A stretch of 55,090 bases of DNA from Epsilonproteobacteria bacterium UBA6211 (GTDB lineage Bacteria > Campylobacterota > Campylobacteria > Campylobacterales > Arcobacteraceae): positions 1 to 55,090 of the forward strand of contig DISL01000123.1 in the NCBI GenBank assembly GCA_002421845.1. The letters run 5' to 3'. The position numbers and the translations under genes are program-made. The notes beneath the pieces are model-generated. The model did no database searches. It saw only the letters and a program-made list of their open reading frames with translations, and was not told the origin of the DNA. How positions within the stretch are numbered: the first letter of the stretch is position 1; every line of letters starts with the position of its first letter. This document shows, piece by piece, positions 1-8,084 of this stretch.

Positions 1-116
1 AGTAATAATCCATTACTCAAACCTACATATCCGGTTCCTGCTATTGCTATTTTATACTGCGTAATTTCAAGGAAACTTCGCTCCTGCTTGTTTTGCTCTC
101 TTTTGTTGTGCATCAT
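1..116 (-). CDS. ugd: UDP-glucose 6-dehydrogenase, N-terminal part only (runs off the window)
   Basis: Only the first 38 or so codons are present; the gene continues past base 1. Read on the minus strand, the frame contains KIAIAGTGYVGLSN, the NAD-binding start of UDP-glucose dehydrogenases, which oxidise UDP-glucose to UDP-glucuronate for capsule or LPS. The family normally begins directly at M-K-I-A. Here the only in-frame ATGs (114-116 and 111-113) lie about 20 codons upstream and add a charged, low-complexity extension (MMHNKREQNKQ...). The first ATG overlaps the stop codon of hepT (ATGA), so the two may be translationally coupled. The extension may be a real product of hepT/mntA insertion, or the true start may be a non-ATG codon. 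Confidence 0.7.
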   Translation of the reverse strand, partial: MMHNKREQNKQERSFLEITQYKIAIAGTGYVGLSNGLL

Positions 117-553
117 TTTAATTCCTTCAAAGCATTCACAATAAAATCTAAATAGTGATTATCTTCTATAAACGAGTTGATTAGCTCATTTTTTAGATGT
201 GATTCTATATGTGATATAAGTTCCAAAATATCATTTTCAAAAGGTTCAAGTTTCTGATGTATGATTCCCCAAACTATATCTTGATCTATTCCGAAATATT
301 CATGTGAGATTTGATTTCTAAAATCTACAATTCTTCTGTAGTTTTGCTCTATAAGTTTATCTCGAAGTAAATATTTTGATGCTTCTCCAATAATTTCAAA
401 TTCTCTTATAACACTATCCCAAGAAGTAAAATCATATAAAAGCTTCTGTACACTATCAAAATTACTAGAAACTCTTTTTATCTTTTGTATCGCTACATAG
501 ATATCAAATATAAAAAGTTCTATATTTCTATCAACTTCATTTATATTAAACAT
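113..553 (-). CDS. hepT: HepT-like toxin (DUF86) of a HepT/MntA module
   Basis: This protein of about 146 residues carries the RX4HXY motif of HepT toxins (R-NQIS-H-E-Y, near residue 80) in an all-helical HEPN-type fold. HepT proteins are HEPN RNases or toxins neutralised by the partner MntA, which in studied systems adds AMP to the toxin. I place the start at the ATG at 551-553, two codons below a possible TTG. That ATG overlaps the end of mntA by 8 nt (ATGTTTAA), the usual arrangement. The TGA stop overlaps the ATG of the downstream ugd. The family call is firm; the actual RNA target is unknown. Confidence 0.85.
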   Translation of the reverse strand: MFNINEVDRNIELFIFDIYVAIQKIKRVSSNFDSVQKLLYDFTSWDSVIREFEIIGEASKYLLRDKLIEQNYRRIVDFRNQISHEYFGIDQDIVWGIIHQKLEPFENDILELISHIESHLKNELINSFIEDNHYLDFIVNALKELK

Positions 554-833
554 AGACAAAGTCTTTTTGTATTCTATTTTTTATAAAAGTTTTCATAGAA
601 CGAAATGTACCAATATCAACCGGCTTTTGAAGTATATTGGAAAGATACTCTTTCGCATCAAGAAGTGCAAACGCGTCTTTTAAATTTAATTTTGTCACTG
701 CGATATCTACATCACTATCTTGTGTATCTGTTCCTTTTGCTACACTACCAAATACAGCAAACTCTTCGATACCGTATCTCTCATTGAGTATTGGTTTGAT
801 TTCTTTAAGTTTATTTATAATTACTGTATTCAT
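546..833 (-). CDS. mntA: MntA-like minimal nucleotidyltransferase antitoxin
   Basis: A 95-residue protein with the nucleotidyltransferase signature GSX10DXD (GS-VAKGTDTQDS-DVD, near residues 29-43). That is the hallmark of minimal nucleotidyltransferases paired with HEPN proteins. In characterised MntA/HepT pairs it inactivates the toxin by AMPylating the tyrosine of RX4HXY. The gene is first in the pair and overlaps hepT. The AGGA of a ribosome site lies about 9 nt before the ATG, and a TATAAT box is about 50 nt upstream. The pair sits between galE and ugd, two sugar-nucleotide genes, and looks like an inserted cassette. Confidence 0.87.
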   Translation of the reverse strand: MNTVIINKLKEIKPILNERYGIEEFAVFGSVAKGTDTQDSDVDIAVTKLNLKDAFALLDAKEYLSNILQKPVDIGTFRSMKTFIKNRIQKDFVYV

Positions 834-880
834 CTTAATATTTCCTGCTTAACTATAACTATTAAAAATATCTATTGCAT

Positions 881-886
881 ATTATA
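881..886 (-). promoter_or_regulatory. Putative -10 box for mntA-hepT
   Basis: The minus strand reads TATAAT here, in the gap between galE and mntA. A transcription start about 7 nt further would leave a leader of about 40 nt before the mntA ATG. No convincing -35 is seen, which is common in this phylum. Confidence 0.4.
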
Positions 887-913
887 TCTAAAATATCTTT
901 TAAGTAGTCTGAA

Positions 914-955
914 ATTCTCCATTCCCAATTTTCAACTACTGTACCCATTAGGGTT
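914..955. repeat. 7-nt-period low-complexity run at the 3' end of galE
   Basis: Successive heptamers ATTCTCC, ATTCCCA and ATTTTCA (914-934), followed by looser units to about 955. The run includes the galE stop codon (932-934). It is the weakest member of the heptamer family seen at many gene ends in this window. Confidence 0.4.
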
Positions 956-1954
956 TCTACTCTGCCATCGCCAACTATCTTGACACATATCTTCTAGTGT
1001 TTTTTTTGCTTCCCATACGATTATTTCCTTAGCATAGCTAGGGTCTGCATAGCACTTTGCTATATCCCCTGGTCTTCGAGGCACTAGCTTGTAGGGAATA
1101 TCAACATTACTTGCTTTTTTGAATGCCTCGACCACATCCAATACTGAATAGCCTTTACCCGTGCCAATGTTGAATGTTGAATTTTTAATGTTAAACTTTT
1201 CTGAATTTATATAATCAATAGCTTTGACATGGGCATCAGCTAAATCAACCACATGTATATAGTCCCTAACTCCAGTACCGTCATGGGTATCATAATCGTT
1301 GCCAAACACACTCAAAAATTCTCTTTTACCCACTGCTACTTGAGATATAAACGGCATAAGATTGTTTGGTATGCCGTTTGGGTCTTCACCTATAAGTCCT
1401 GATTCATGAGCACCTACTGGATTAAAATATCGCAAGATTGCTATTTTCCACTCATTGTCACTTGTGTAAAGATCTTTTAAAATTCTCTCTATCATATACT
1501 TTGAAGTACCATATGGATTTGTAGTATCGCCTGTAGGAAAATCTTCTTTGATAGGTGTAGTATGAGGGTCACCGTAAACGGTAGCAGAACTTGAAAATAC
1601 AATTTTCTTACATCCAAACTCTTTCATCACTTCAAGAAGTACCAAAGTACCGTTGACATTGTTATCATAATATTCCAAAGGATTTGATACCGATTCACCT
1701 ACAGCTTTGAGTCCTGCAAAATGTATAACTGCATCTATGTCATATCTACAAAACAATTGCTCTAAACTTTTTCTATCTCGTATATCACCTTTTTCAAAAA
1801 AAACATGTTTGTTTATTATCTTTTCAACACGTGATATGCTCTCTTTTTGTGAGTTTGATAGGTTGTCATAAACAACGAAATCATACCCGGCATTTGATAA
1901 CTCTATCAAAGTATGACTACCGATATACCCTGCACCGCCTGTTACTAGTATCAT
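932..1954 (-). CDS. galE: UDP-glucose 4-epimerase
   Basis: 340 residues, full length for GalE. It interconverts UDP-glucose and UDP-galactose in the cytoplasm to supply surface polysaccharide. The N-terminus VTGGAGYIGSHT is the NAD-binding Rossmann loop. The extended short-chain dehydrogenase active site is visible as SSSATVYG followed by NPYGTSKYMIE (Y-x3-K). The C-terminal SWRWQSRNPNGY is typical of the family. It is the last gene of the wzz-pgi-galE operon, starting 9 nt after the pgi stop. No good ribosome site is visible, so coupling to pgi is likely. Confidence 0.95.
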   Translation of the reverse strand: MILVTGGAGYIGSHTLIELSNAGYDFVVYDNLSNSQKESISRVEKIINKHVFFEKGDIRDRKSLEQLFCRYDIDAVIHFAGLKAVGESVSNPLEYYDNNVNGTLVLLEVMKEFGCKKIVFSSSATVYGDPHTTPIKEDFPTGDTTNPYGTSKYMIERILKDLYTSDNEWKIAILRYFNPVGAHESGLIGEDPNGIPNNLMPFISQVAVGKREFLSVFGNDYDTHDGTGVRDYIHVVDLADAHVKAIDYINSEKFNIKNSTFNIGTGKGYSVLDVVEAFKKASNVDIPYKLVPRRPGDIAKCYADPSYAKEIIVWEAKKTLEDMCQDSWRWQSRNPNGYSS

Positions 1955-1963
1955 ATCGGATAA

Positions 1964-3169
1964 TTACTTTGTACTCAATTTATTTTTGAGTATGATTTTA
2001 CCTGCTTCAACGCCTGGTTGGTCATAGGTATTGATTTGGACGAATTTACCTACTACTGAAGTAAGAAGCTGAAAAGTAAACATAAGCTTAGCTATATTAT
2101 ACTCATCAACTTTGTCTATTGTTATTACATCGTACGGTATATCTTTGAGATCGGCTATGGCTTGTATAGTTGAATTTGCTTGTTCGTCTATAAGTTTTGC
2201 AAATTTAAGCCCTTCAACATATTCTAAATCATCAAAACCTTCCATCGTCCCTGATGGGATAGTTGCATCATCTTCAAAGTCTTCCACTTTGATAAAAGTA
2301 ACCGTTTTATCCCTTTTACCCTCTGCTATAAGTTGTAAAAACGAGTGTTGGTCAACAGGTCCTATAAGTCCTATAGGAGTAAGACCTTGTCTAGTTCTGT
2401 TTATATTAAATTTACCCAAGCTTTCACCCCAAAGCTGAATATACCATTTATTGAAACCTTCTAGTGACGTAGAATAGCTAAAAACAACATTGATATTAAA
2501 TCTATTTTTATTTTCTACCATAAATCTAGCTTTTTCCATAATACCGTCATAATATGTACTTTGCGACAAGAAGTTGTCTCTTACTCTTCTTGCACCAAGA
2601 AGCATTTTATCTATATCTGCACCTATAATAGCAAGAGGTACAAGTCCGACGGCACTAAATACGGAAAACCTTCCACCTACGTTTTTCGGTATTTCAAATG
2701 TTTTCATATTGTGTAAGTCGGCAAATTTTGTAAGCTTAGTATCCGACTCACTCACTATTATACAATTATTAGAATCCATTTTGACAAGTGACGAAAAATA
2801 CTTGAAAATACTTATAGTTTCTATCGTGTTACCTGATTTGCTTATGACTACAAACATAGTATCTTTTAAATCAAGCTTTTTAAGTCTGAGTTTTATATCA
2901 GTTGGGTCCGTTGACTCAAAGAAGTGAAGCTTTTTATCAAATGATGTTCTTCTTAACAAAAACTGATATATAGCAAATGTTCCTAGCGTACTACCGCCTA
3001 TACCGATGACGGCAATATGTTTTTGCTTGACTGTCGAAGCAAATTCTTTTATCGCTGAAGTATCTTGTAATGGGAGGTTGTAATACCCTATTACATCAAC
3101 CTCTTCTTTGATTGCTTCAAAAATTGTTTCGTTTGATTTGATTTGATAGAAATTCTTTGTGTATTTCAT
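1964..3169 (-). CDS. pgi: Glucose-6-phosphate isomerase (short form)
   Basis: At 401 residues this is the short Pgi common in this phylum, against about 550 in enterobacteria. Sugar-isomerase motifs are visible: GIGGSTLGT near residue 57, the phosphate-binding SKSGNT, and GGRFSVFSAVGL. It converts glucose-6-phosphate and fructose-6-phosphate. The gene sits 2 nt after wzz and 9 nt before galE, consistent with an operon that feeds sugar nucleotides into polysaccharide synthesis. Confidence 0.95.
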   Translation of the reverse strand: MKYTKNFYQIKSNETIFEAIKEEVDVIGYYNLPLQDTSAIKEFASTVKQKHIAVIGIGGSTLGTFAIYQFLLRRTSFDKKLHFFESTDPTDIKLRLKKLDLKDTMFVVISKSGNTIETISIFKYFSSLVKMDSNNCIIVSESDTKLTKFADLHNMKTFEIPKNVGGRFSVFSAVGLVPLAIIGADIDKMLLGARRVRDNFLSQSTYYDGIMEKARFMVENKNRFNINVVFSYSTSLEGFNKWYIQLWGESLGKFNINRTRQGLTPIGLIGPVDQHSFLQLIAEGKRDKTVTFIKVEDFEDDATIPSGTMEGFDDLEYVEGLKFAKLIDEQANSTIQAIADLKDIPYDVITIDKVDEYNIAKLMFTFQLLTSVVGKFVQINTYDQPGVEAGKIILKNKLSTK

Positions 3170-3171
3170 GG

Positions 3172-4125
3172 CTACTTCTCTTCTTTAAAATTTCTGATAA
3201 ACTGTATGAAAAAAACTAAAAATATAGACATTATAAACCCGGTCACAAAAGCAACTACAACTATAAGTGTTTTTTTAGGTTTAATCGGACTTTTATTTGT
3301 TATTATATCACCCACTATTTGAGTATTTTTATAATTATGCGGTAATAATAGTGTCTCAATATTTTTTTTACTTTCTTCAAGTCTGTAAATAGTAGTAGTT
3401 AGTAACTCGTCTCTTTGATTTTCCATATCAAAAAGTTGTGAACTTATACTCATAATAGAACTTGAAATATCCTTTTTTTCGATAAGTTTAAGTGCCGCCA
3501 AAGAAGGATTTAACGACTGTATATTTTTCAAGTTTGAATCGACCAACTTCAGCTGACCTTGTAAATCTTCAAGATTTTGTTTTTGTAAATCTATCTTTTT
3601 ATCAAGTAAATTTACTTTTTTCTCTTTTATATCTGCAATCTGTAAATCTATATTACGTAGTTCAAACTCTCTTTTTTGTTTGACATCATCCAAATTCTTT
3701 TGGTGTTCTTCTTGGACAAAAGATAGTACTTTAGTTATACCTTTTATAGCGTCTTCATTTGATTTTGCTTCAGATTTTATTTCAAGGAAATTTGTCATAC
3801 CTTTTGGTACGGTTATAGCACTTATGGTATATTCTTTATCTGTGTTATGTTTTGACATATCTATAAAAATAGTAGAAAGTTTCTTTTCAAGTTGAGGAGC
3901 ATTGTCAAGTACAACGGTGTTGTTATTATCTAGCTTATAGTTACCTATTTCCACCAAAGCTCTTACCTCGTACATAGGAGTCACCGCCAATGCGTACAAT
4001 AGACTCACCAAAGTAACAACTGATGTAAAAATCATAATGAATTTTTTGTTATTCCAAAGAGTTTTGAAAAGTTCTTTTAAATCTATCTCATCTTCTTGTA
4101 TATAGTCTTTAGTACTGCCGTTCAT
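3172..4125 (-). CDS. Wzz-type polysaccharide chain-length determinant
   Basis: 317 residues with the Wzz/PCP layout: a short cytoplasmic start rich in D/E, a first membrane helix near residues 33-53, a long periplasmic coiled-coil region rich in K, Q, D and L (about 130-260), and a second membrane helix near 287-309 followed by FKEEK. Proteins of this fold set the length of O-antigen, capsule or exopolysaccharide chains. No kinase domain is present, so it is not a full tyrosine autokinase. A GGAG site lies 8 nt before the ATG. First gene of the operon with pgi and galE, divergent from recO. Confidence 0.85.
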   Translation of the reverse strand: MNGSTKDYIQEDEIDLKELFKTLWNNKKFIMIFTSVVTLVSLLYALAVTPMYEVRALVEIGNYKLDNNNTVVLDNAPQLEKKLSTIFIDMSKHNTDKEYTISAITVPKGMTNFLEIKSEAKSNEDAIKGITKVLSFVQEEHQKNLDDVKQKREFELRNIDLQIADIKEKKVNLLDKKIDLQKQNLEDLQGQLKLVDSNLKNIQSLNPSLAALKLIEKKDISSSIMSISSQLFDMENQRDELLTTTIYRLEESKKNIETLLLPHNYKNTQIVGDIITNKSPIKPKKTLIVVVAFVTGFIMSIFLVFFIQFIRNFKEEK

Positions 4126-4213
4126 TCACTCTCCAAAAAATCATAATTTAGGCTATAATTTTAACACAAAATAACTTACTAGAGGCTTAACATCGTTTTT
4201 ATAAATGGTTTGA

Positions 4214-4219
4214 TATAAT
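4214..4219 (+). promoter_or_regulatory. -10 box of recO, placed for a leaderless mRNA
   Basis: TATAAT ends 6 nt before the recO ATG (4226), so the predicted transcription start falls on or next to the A of the ATG. There is no Shine-Dalgarno sequence between the box and the ATG. The -35 region is not conserved. Confidence 0.6.
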
Positions 4220-4225
4220 GTAGTT

Positions 4226-4843
4226 ATGCAAGGGTTTATTATAAATATACGAAAAGTAAAAGATGAAGATTTGATAGTGTCTATTTTGGCTCAAGAAAAA
4301 GTATATACTTTGTACCGTTTTTACGGTGCAAGACACTCCATACTCAACATAGGTTATAAAATAGATTTTGAAGTAGATGCTACCCTAAAAAGCTCAATGG
4401 GAAGACTAAAAGATGTGATGCAACTAGGCTTTTCATGGATGGGTGACTTTGAGAAAATGTATAATTGGCAGAGATTTATTAAGCTTTTTTACATACACCT
4501 TAAAGAAGTAGAACACTTAGATAGCTTTTATTTTGAACTTTTAAATAAACTTATTACAAAAATAACCAAACAAAACCCAAAAAGAGCTATGCTTGAAGCT
4601 TACATAGATATTCTTGAACACGAAGGAAGATTACACACTGAACATATATGCCTATTGTGTGAACAAAAGATAGAAGAAAACATATCGCTAGTAAGAGGGT
4701 TTTTGCCTACACACCCTAAATGTAGCTATTCAAAAGGTTTTGATAGTAACCATATAGAAGAGCTTTTTAATGAAAAATCGGCTATAAATCTAAACGATGA
4801 AGAGGTTGATTATCTTTGGGATATAATATTGCAGGGACTCTAA
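4226..4843 (+). CDS. recO: DNA repair protein RecO
   Basis: 205 residues, typical of the short RecO of this phylum. The N-terminus MQGFIINIRKVKDEDLIVSIL is the OB-fold start of the family. A zinc-binding-like motif C-LL-C followed later by a further Cys is near residues 140-165. RecO loads RecA onto SSB-coated DNA with RecR. The start is fixed by family similarity. The ATG has no ribosome site but follows TATAAT at leaderless spacing. It is followed 46 nt later by pdxJ, with a heptamer run between. Confidence 0.88.
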   Translation: MQGFIINIRKVKDEDLIVSILAQEKVYTLYRFYGARHSILNIGYKIDFEVDATLKSSMGRLKDVMQLGFSWMGDFEKMYNWQRFIKLFYIHLKEVEHLDSFYFELLNKLITKITKQNPKRAMLEAYIDILEHEGRLHTEHICLLCEQKIEENISLVRGFLPTHPKCSYSKGFDSNHIEELFNEKSAINLNDEEVDYLWDIILQGL

Positions 4844-4846
4844 AAA

Positions 4847-4881
4847 ATTATGAATTATGAATGTTTAATTTTGAATTAAGG
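4847..4881 (+). repeat. 7-nt-period repeat between recO and pdxJ
   Basis: Five consecutive heptamers of the ATTATGA/ATTTTGA type fill the gap. The fifth unit, ATTAAGG, supplies the AAGG ribosome site used by pdxJ. Confidence 0.8.
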
Positions 4882-4889
4882 AATAAAGA

Positions 4890-5678
4890 ATGAAGTTAGG
4901 TGTAAATATAGACCATATCGCAGTACTAAGAGAAGCTAGAAAGATAAACGATCCAAGTGTTCTTGACGCGGTAGGTGTATGTAGAATTGCAGGTGCTGAT
5001 CAGATAACTATACACTTAAGAGAAGATAGACGACACATTCATGACAATGATGCTAGAGATATTATCAATGCTTCTTTACTTCCTGTAAATTTAGAGTGTT
5101 CTATAAATCCTGAAATAATAGATATCGTCTGTGCACTCAAACCGTTTCGTGCTACTTTGGTACCTGAAAATAGAAACGAAGTGACCACGGAAGGTGGACT
5201 TGACCTAAAAGGCAACTATGAAAAAATAAAAAAAGCTATAGACAAACTCAAAGCAAACGAAATAGAAGTATCACTTTTTATAGACCCTAGTTTGGAGGCT
5301 TGTAACTATTCAAAAATGCTTGGGAGTGACTGGGTAGAGTTTCATACCGGTAGCTTTGCAAATATATATGCTATGCTTTATACAAACCTTCGCCAAACTC
5401 ACCACTGTATCAAAGAGCTTGATTTACCAAGAAGCGAACTAAAATCATTACTCACAAAAAGCCTAAAAGAACTAGAACTTGCTTCAAAAGAGGCTTATGA
5501 CTTGGGTTTGCACGTAGCAGCAGGACATGGACTAAACTACAATAACGTAAATGAAATACTACATATCAAAGAGATAACCGAACTAAATATCGGTCAAAGT
5601 ATAGTAGCACGAAGCGTATATGTGGGGCTTGAAGTAGCAATAAGGGAGATGATAAAAATTTTGAATTTTAAATTATGA
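4890..5678 (+). CDS. pdxJ: Pyridoxine 5'-phosphate synthase
   Basis: 262 residues. The start MKLGVNIDHIAVLREAR and the motifs ITIHLREDRRHI, NLECS, LVPENRNEVTTEGG and HVAAGHGLNY are diagnostic of PdxJ. The enzyme condenses 1-deoxyxylulose 5-phosphate with the PdxA product to make pyridoxine 5'-phosphate, the last step of the DXP-dependent B6 pathway. pdxA follows but is separated by an inserted four-helix-bundle gene. The C-terminus (ILNFKL) and the stop codon are encoded inside a 7-nt-period repeat, so the end of the protein may differ between strains. Confidence 0.97.
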   Translation: MKLGVNIDHIAVLREARKINDPSVLDAVGVCRIAGADQITIHLREDRRHIHDNDARDIINASLLPVNLECSINPEIIDIVCALKPFRATLVPENRNEVTTEGGLDLKGNYEKIKKAIDKLKANEIEVSLFIDPSLEACNYSKMLGSDWVEFHTGSFANIYAMLYTNLRQTHHCIKELDLPRSELKSLLTKSLKELELASKEAYDLGLHVAAGHGLNYNNVNEILHIKEITELNIGQSIVARSVYVGLEVAIREMIKILNFKL

Positions 5679-5692
5679 ATTTTGAATGATTG
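5658..5692 (+). repeat. 7-nt-period repeat at the pdxJ stop codon
   Basis: Five heptamers of the ATTTTGA/ATTATGA type. The run starts inside the last codons of pdxJ and supplies its TGA stop. Confidence 0.8.
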
Positions 5693-5704
5693 AATAGGAA
5701 GAGT

Positions 5705-6073
5705 ATGAAAGAAGAAAATATAATTTTAAATAAATCCTTTGACTTTGCTATAAGAATAGTTAAACTTTATAAATATTTATCTAACGACAAAAAAGAATTT
5801 ATTTTATCAAAACAACTTTTAAGATGTGGCACCTCCATAGGTGCGAATATAAATGAAGCACAAGCTGGTCAATCAAAAGCTGACTTTATATCAAAAATGA
5901 GTATTGCAAGCAAAGAAGCAAGGGAGACAAAATACTGGATTGATTTATTAATAAAAACTGATTATCTAAATATTAAAGAATCACATGTAGAAAGTTTAGT
6001 TACAGATATCAATGAAATCATCTACATTATAACAAAAATAGTAAAATCAAGTAAGGATAATAATGAAAAATAA
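5705..6073 (+). CDS. Four-helix bundle protein (23S rRNA intervening-sequence protein family)
   Basis: 122 residues from the ATG at 5705, which has AGGAAG 5 nt upstream; an in-frame TTG at 5690 is a weaker start. The pattern ending in LLRCGTSIGANINEAQAG, then EARETKYWIDLL, is the signature of the S23/IVS-type four-helix-bundle family. These proteins occur inside 23S rRNA intervening sequences and as stand-alone genes, and their function is not established. It lies between pdxJ and pdxA, normally adjacent genes, and is bordered on both sides by heptamer repeats, which suggests a mobile or late insertion. Its end overlaps the pdxA start by 11 nt. Confidence 0.85.
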   Translation: MKEENIILNKSFDFAIRIVKLYKYLSNDKKEFILSKQLLRCGTSIGANINEAQAGQSKADFISKMSIASKEARETKYWIDLLIKTDYLNIKESHVESLVTDINEIIYIITKIVKSSKDNNEK

Positions 6074-7025
6074 TTCAACATTCAACATTCAACATTCAAC
6101 ATTAAAAAAGATAGCCATTAGCATCGGCGATTTAAACGGTGTAGGACTTGAAATAGCACTAAAAGCACACAATGAAATATCTACTTTTTGTGAGCCTATT
6201 TACTGTATAAATGAAACAATGCTTGCACAGGGATTGAAGCTTTTGAATATTGAAAAACCTTCAAACTTCAATCTATACCCAACAAAAGGTGAATTTGAAA
6301 TAAAACCTTCGAAAGTGACTAAAAAAAGCGGTAAATACTCTTACGAGTCTTTTTTTGATGCTATAAAACTAGCAAAAAAAGGTAAAGTCGATGCTATTAC
6401 TACTCTACCTATCAACAAACAATCATGGTCTGAGGCAGGTATAAAATACAAAGGTCATACTGAAGTTTTGCGTGATTTTTTTGGAGAAGATGCCATAATG
6501 ATGCTTGGCTGCGATAAAATGTTTGTGGCACTTTTTACGGAGCATATTCCCCTATCCAAAGTATGTGACAGTATCAAAACAAAAAAACTATTACAATTCT
6601 TGCTAGATTTTCAAAGAAGCGTCAAAGCAGAAAAAGTATGTGTTCTTGGACTAAACCCACATGCAGGTGATGGAGGGGTGCTTGGTGAAGAAGAGGTAAA
6701 AATAATCAAAGCTATCAAAGAAGCAAACGACACTTTGGGCAAAAAAGTATTTTACGGTCCCGTAGTGCCTGATATTGCATTTACCAAACACAATAGAGAA
6801 AATTTCAAATACTTCGTAGCAATGTACCATGACCAAGGTCTTGGACCGCTCAAAGCATTATATTTTGATGAGAGTATAAATGCAAGTCTTAATTTACCGA
6901 TAATTCGTACATCTGTTGACCACGGAACGGCTTTTGATATAGCATACAAAAAAGACTCTCATATCAATACAACAAGTTATATAAACGCTATCAAAGAAGC
7001 TATTAAACTCATAGAGGCTAGATGA
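6063..7025 (+). CDS. pdxA: 4-hydroxythreonine-4-phosphate dehydrogenase
   Basis: 320 residues. Motifs: ISIGDLNGVGLEIAL, TTLPINKQSW, KGHTEVLRDFF, the metal and substrate-binding GLNPHAGDGG, and MYHDQGLGPLKAL with RTSVDHGTAFDIA. It oxidises 4-phosphohydroxythreonine in B6 synthesis and works with PdxJ. The only ATG in frame (6063) is followed by four copies of ATTCAAC that encode an unconserved NSTFNIQHST segment before the true family start at KKIAIS. A gain or loss of one 7-nt unit would shift the frame. pldA follows with a 4-nt ATGA overlap. Confidence 0.95.
   Translation: MKNNSTFNIQHSTLKKIAISIGDLNGVGLEIALKAHNEISTFCEPIYCINETMLAQGLKLLNIEKPSNFNLYPTKGEFEIKPSKVTKKSGKYSYESFFDAIKLAKKGKVDAITTLPINKQSWSEAGIKYKGHTEVLRDFFGEDAIMMLGCDKMFVALFTEHIPLSKVCDSIKTKKLLQFLLDFQRSVKAEKVCVLGLNPHAGDGGVLGEEEVKIIKAIKEANDTLGKKVFYGPVVPDIAFTKHNRENFKYFVAMYHDQGLGPLKALYFDESINASLNLPIIRTSVDHGTAFDIAYKKDSHINTTSYINAIKEAIKLIEAR
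6073..6100 (+). repeat. Four tandem copies of ATTCAAC inside the pdxA 5' coding end
   Basis: Exact 7-nt tandem repeat (6073-6079, 6080-6086, 6087-6093, 6094-6100). It lies between the start codon of pdxA and its first conserved residue. Because 7 is not a multiple of 3, copy-number change would break the frame. Confidence 0.95.
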
Positions 7026-8014
7026 AAAAACTAATACTTTGTTTGATATTTGTTAGTTTGGCTTTTGCAGACAATGAAGAGATGCTTGAAAAAGCACAAA
7101 TACTTGAAGAACAAGGCAACTATAAAGAAGCCATGCTTATCTATAAAGAAATAGCTACACAAAATACAAAAGATATACCGAAACAAGACCTAGAAAGCCA
7201 AAGCAATCGACAAGTATTTGCAAAACAGTACCTAACTTTCGAAGACAAAGAAACATCCCAAAGTGTAGGACAACTACTTAGTTCTGAATTTGGTCTTTAT
7301 GCCTACAACACTAACTATTTTGCACCTATTTCATACCAAAATACTCAAGCAAACGATAGAAAAAAGAATGAAGCAAAATTTCAAATAAGTGTCAGAAAGC
7401 CAATAAGCTACAATATTTTGGGAATGGATGAATCTATAGAATTTGGATATACACAAACTTCATGGTGGCAGATATATGAGAAATCAGGTCCGTTTAGAGA
7501 AACCAACTACTCTCCGGAAGTCTTTGCACTTTTTCTAAACAAAGACAACAACTCTCCTCTTAAAGCGTATAAAATGGGTTTTATTCATACTTCAAACGGT
7601 CAAAGAGGTGAAGAATCAAGATCATGGAATAGACTTTATGTACAAGGTACATATAGGGTAGGAAATCTATTTGTTACCCCTACTTTGTGGTATAGAATAC
7701 CTGAACGTGCCAAAAAAGACCCAAATGACACTTACGGAGACGACAATCCGGATATAACGACTTATTACGGTTTTGGTGAACTTGAAATAAAATACCCGTA
7801 CAAACAACATATATTTGATTTGAAACTACGAAATAATTTCAGAGAAAACAATAAAAACTATGTTGATTTTACTTGGACTTTTCCATTTTATACAAAATCA
7901 AAACTTAGTAAGTATTTCGGATATATCAACGTATCAAGCGGTTACGGAGATAATTTGATAGACTACCAAAGATATATCAACCGCGTTACGTTAGGTGTGG
8001 CTTTTTCTAGATAG
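7022..8014 (+). CDS. pldA: Outer membrane phospholipase A
   Basis: 330 residues with a signal peptide (KKLILCLIFVSLAFA). The catalytic triad of OMPLA is visible as H189, S191 and N203 in IHTSNGQ...SRSWNRLY, with the same spacing as H142, S144 and N156 of the E. coli enzyme. It is a calcium-dependent outer-membrane beta barrel that hydrolyses phospholipids when lipid asymmetry is lost. Residues 20-55 form a TPR-like helical segment before the barrel. It starts inside the pdxA stop codon (ATGA) and so is co-transcribed with pdxJ and pdxA. Confidence 0.93.
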   Translation: MKKLILCLIFVSLAFADNEEMLEKAQILEEQGNYKEAMLIYKEIATQNTKDIPKQDLESQSNRQVFAKQYLTFEDKETSQSVGQLLSSEFGLYAYNTNYFAPISYQNTQANDRKKNEAKFQISVRKPISYNILGMDESIEFGYTQTSWWQIYEKSGPFRETNYSPEVFALFLNKDNNSPLKAYKMGFIHTSNGQRGEESRSWNRLYVQGTYRVGNLFVTPTLWYRIPERAKKDPNDTYGDDNPDITTYYGFGELEIKYPYKQHIFDLKLRNNFRENNKNYVDFTWTFPFYTKSKLSKYFGYINVSSGYGDNLIDYQRYINRVTLGVAFSR

Positions 8015-8047
8015 TGATTAATAATTAGTTTTGAGTTTTGAAGAAAC
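8013..8047 (+). repeat. 7-nt-period repeat after pldA
   Basis: Heptamers including AATAATT and two copies of AGTTTTG. The run begins at the pldA TAG stop. Confidence 0.65.
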
Positions 8048-8084
8048 TAGATAAATTCAGTGTTGATAACTAGTACCGAATTAG

